A DNA stretch of 64,000 nt from JASGDN01 sp049841275 (GTDB lineage: Bacteria; Chloroflexota; Chloroflexia; Thermomicrobiales; UBA6265), in assembly GCA_049841275.1 (NCBI GenBank), contig JASGDN010000047.1:62001-126000 (forward strand). Direction: 5' to 3'. Under the pieces are notes generated by a model. It did no database searches. It worked only from the letters and a program-made list of their open reading frames with translations, and had not been told where the DNA came from. This document shows, in pieces, positions 62,758-64,000 of the stretch. The translations under genes were made by a program, and so were the position numbers. How positions within the stretch are numbered: the stretch's first letter is position 1; every line of letters starts with the position of its first letter.

Positions 62758-63045
62758 ATGGATGGCATCAAACGACTCATTACCTTTGGCATCGGCGGGG
62801 CAATCGGGACGGCCATCGGCGCGGCGGTCGCGAGCTTCATGGCGCCACAGACCGGCAAGGAGCTCCAGGCGTCCACGCACGGGTTCGTCGATGAGGTGAA
62901 GGCCGCGGGCGACAAGGCCCAGGCGGAGACCGAAGCGCGGTTGACGCAGCGCTTCCGGGAAGTGACCGGCACGCGTGGCACCCTGACCGATGTCACCGGC
63001 CTGCCTGTGGGCAATGCCCCCGCCCAGCTTCCCCCGGCGCGGTAG
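62758..63045 (+). CDS. YtxH-domain protein
   Basis: A small 95-residue protein with an N-terminal Gly-rich membrane helix (ITFGIGGAIGTAIGAAVASFM) followed by APQTGKELQ, the YtxH signature, and an amphipathic helical tail. YtxH proteins are often general stress proteins in Firmicutes; the role here is unknown. GAGAGGGGAAAG gives a strong ribosome site. With the repeat protein upstream it forms a two-gene membrane unit. Confidence 0.82.
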   Translation: MDGIKRLITFGIGGAIGTAIGAAVASFMAPQTGKELQASTHGFVDEVKAAGDKAQAETEARLTQRFREVTGTRGTLTDVTGLPVGNAPAQLPPAR

Positions 63046-63068
63046 GCGGCCCGCGCGCCGGACCTCTT

Positions 63069-63098
63069 GCCAGAATAGAACATGTGTTCTATTCTGGC
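63069..63098. promoter_or_regulatory. 30-bp palindrome with LexA-like core before the radical SAM gene
   Basis: Two perfect 14-base arms (GCCAGAATAGAACA and its complement) flank TG. The centre GAACATGTGTTC (63078-63089) matches the GAAC-N4-GTTC core of Gram-positive-type LexA boxes. It ends three bases before the ATG of the next gene. Confidence 0.6.
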
Positions 63099-63101
63099 GG
63101 C

Positions 63102-64000
63102 ATGGAGAGGCACGATGAGGCGGCCGGATCAGGTCGCCGTGGCACCCGCTATCACGAGCAGCATGCGAAGACGATCGTCAACGCCGTCAAGGGCATGCCG
63201 TTCCACTGGAGCGTCTCGCCGTATCGCGGCTGCATCCATGCCTGCACCTATTGTTACGCCCGCGCGACCCATCCCTTCCTCGGGTTCGATGCGGGCGCAG
63301 ACTTCGAGCACGAGATCGTCGTCAAGGTGAATGCACCGGAGCTCCTGCAGCGCGAGGTGGGGCATCCACGCCTGCGCGGCCAGACCATCATCATGGGCAC
63401 GGTCTCCGATCCCTACCAACCGGCGGAACACCGGTATCGCCTCACGCGGAGGCTCCTGCGCGTGCTCGACGTGGCGGGCAACCCGGTCGGCATCACCACG
63501 AAATCCACGACCGTCGCGCAGGATGTCGACCTGCTGGCCAGGATGGCCGAGCGCGGACGCATCTCGGTCAATCTCACGGTCACGACTCTCGATCGCGATC
63601 TGGCGCGATTGCTGGAACCGCGCGCACCGTCGCCGCGGCAGCGCCTGGCGACGGTGCGTGTGCTTGCCGGTGCGGGCATTCCGGCCGGCATCTTCTGCGC
63701 GCCGATCCTGCCTGGTCTCACCGACGATCCGGATGATCTCGAACGGCTCGCGGAGGCGGTGGCGGGTCATGGCGGGCGCTGGATGATGTCGGGGGTGCTG
63801 CGGATCGGCGATGGGTTCGCGAAGCCATTCCTCGATGCGGCGCGGCGGGATTTTCCCCACCTCGCCCGGCGATACGAGCGGCAGGCGGCGCGTGGCTTTC
63901 GCGGCTCCGCCTCCCCGGACGATGTCGCGGAGATCCAGGGTCGGATGGATGCGATCCGTGCGCGATACGGGTTGCTCTCCGGTCCACCGAGCTTCCCGAA
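63102..64000 (+). CDS. Radical SAM protein, SplB/Rv2578c-like (3' partial)
   Basis: The gene runs off the window with about 299 residues visible. The radical SAM 4Fe-4S motif is Cys44-x3-Cys48-x2-Cys51 in SPYRGCIHACTYCYAR, the pattern of the COG1533 spore photoproduct lyase-related group. Further blocks are IMGTVSDPYQPAEHRYRLTR, GITTKSTTVAQDVDLLARMA and FCAPILPGLTDDPDDLERL. True SplB repairs DNA photoproducts, but this subgroup lacks a proven substrate. ATG 63102 is the only start in place; there is no ribosome site, so the mRNA may be leaderless. The LexA-like palindrome directly upstream suggests induction by DNA damage. Confidence 0.85.
   Translation, partial: MERHDEAAGSGRRGTRYHEQHAKTIVNAVKGMPFHWSVSPYRGCIHACTYCYARATHPFLGFDAGADFEHEIVVKVNAPELLQREVGHPRLRGQTIIMGTVSDPYQPAEHRYRLTRRLLRVLDVAGNPVGITTKSTTVAQDVDLLARMAERGRISVNLTVTTLDRDLARLLEPRAPSPRQRLATVRVLAGAGIPAGIFCAPILPGLTDDPDDLERLAEAVAGHGGRWMMSGVLRIGDGFAKPFLDAARRDFPHLARRYERQAARGFRGSASPDDVAEIQGRMDAIRARYGLLSGPPSFP

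Overview
The window is a 64 kb piece of a high-GC bacterial chromosome, densely coded on both strands. No rRNA, tRNA, CRISPR array, transposase or phage gene was recognised. The most likely source is a member of the Chloroflexota, class Thermomicrobia (Sphaerobacter-like). This is an inference from gene content and style: several exported proteins have Tat-type twin-arginine signals, and a low-complexity Ala/Ser/Pro stretch (ASPAASP-like) follows the cleavage site or sits at the C-terminus. The wall genes include murT/gatD, which is typical of monoderm bacteria.

Layout. 1-2.8 kb: end of a carbohydrate ABC importer (permease and binding protein). 2.8-5.2 kb: an ABC-2 exporter cassette with its GbsR/MarR-type regulator, promoter and operator. 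5.4-12.6 kb: a Tat-exported cyclase-family hydrolase, three tandem DUF402 genes, a pterin carbinolamine dehydratase, a CopC-CopD copper protein and an AraC regulator. 12.8-15.7 kb: an ArsR-type sensor with a Zn/Cd/Pb P-type ATPase. 16-18.1 kb: two tandem M23 peptidases, one lacking the usual zinc-ligand Asp. 18.5-25.9 kb: oligoendopeptidase F, an acetyltransferase, a methyltransferase, an N-terminally extended IF-1, a flippase-like membrane protein, UppP, and a divergent DinB-like/MarR pair. 26-32.1 kb: a peptide ABC importer with two tandem binding proteins, followed by a truncated pstA. 32.5-39.3 kb: a sugar ABC importer, a DapA-family lyase, and coxG, coxS and coxM without the molybdenum subunit. 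40.3-48.6 kb: cell-wall genes (class A PBP, mreB, mreC, murT, gatD) plus an Lrp regulator. 48.9-54.1 kb: a class A beta-lactamase-fold protein and an iron-siderophore ABC system whose binding-protein gene carries two lesions. 54.6-64 kb: a large unrecognised protein, an enolase-superfamily dehydratase, gamma-glutamyltransferase, homoserine dehydrogenase, a glycerophosphodiester phosphodiesterase, a protein with six 15-residue repeats, a YtxH protein, and a radical SAM gene running off the end behind a 30-bp palindrome with a LexA-like core.

How the genes work together. Four ABC importers (two sugar, one peptide, one iron chelate) point to heterotrophic scavenging. The wall block joins Rod-type shape control (MreB, MreC) to glycan polymerisation (PBP), lipid II amidation (MurT/GatD) and, elsewhere, carrier recycling (UppP). 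Intergenic spaces are rich in strong hairpins. Some are convergent terminators, two lie between a binding protein and its permease, and several share a CTCGT loop and look like a dispersed repeat family.
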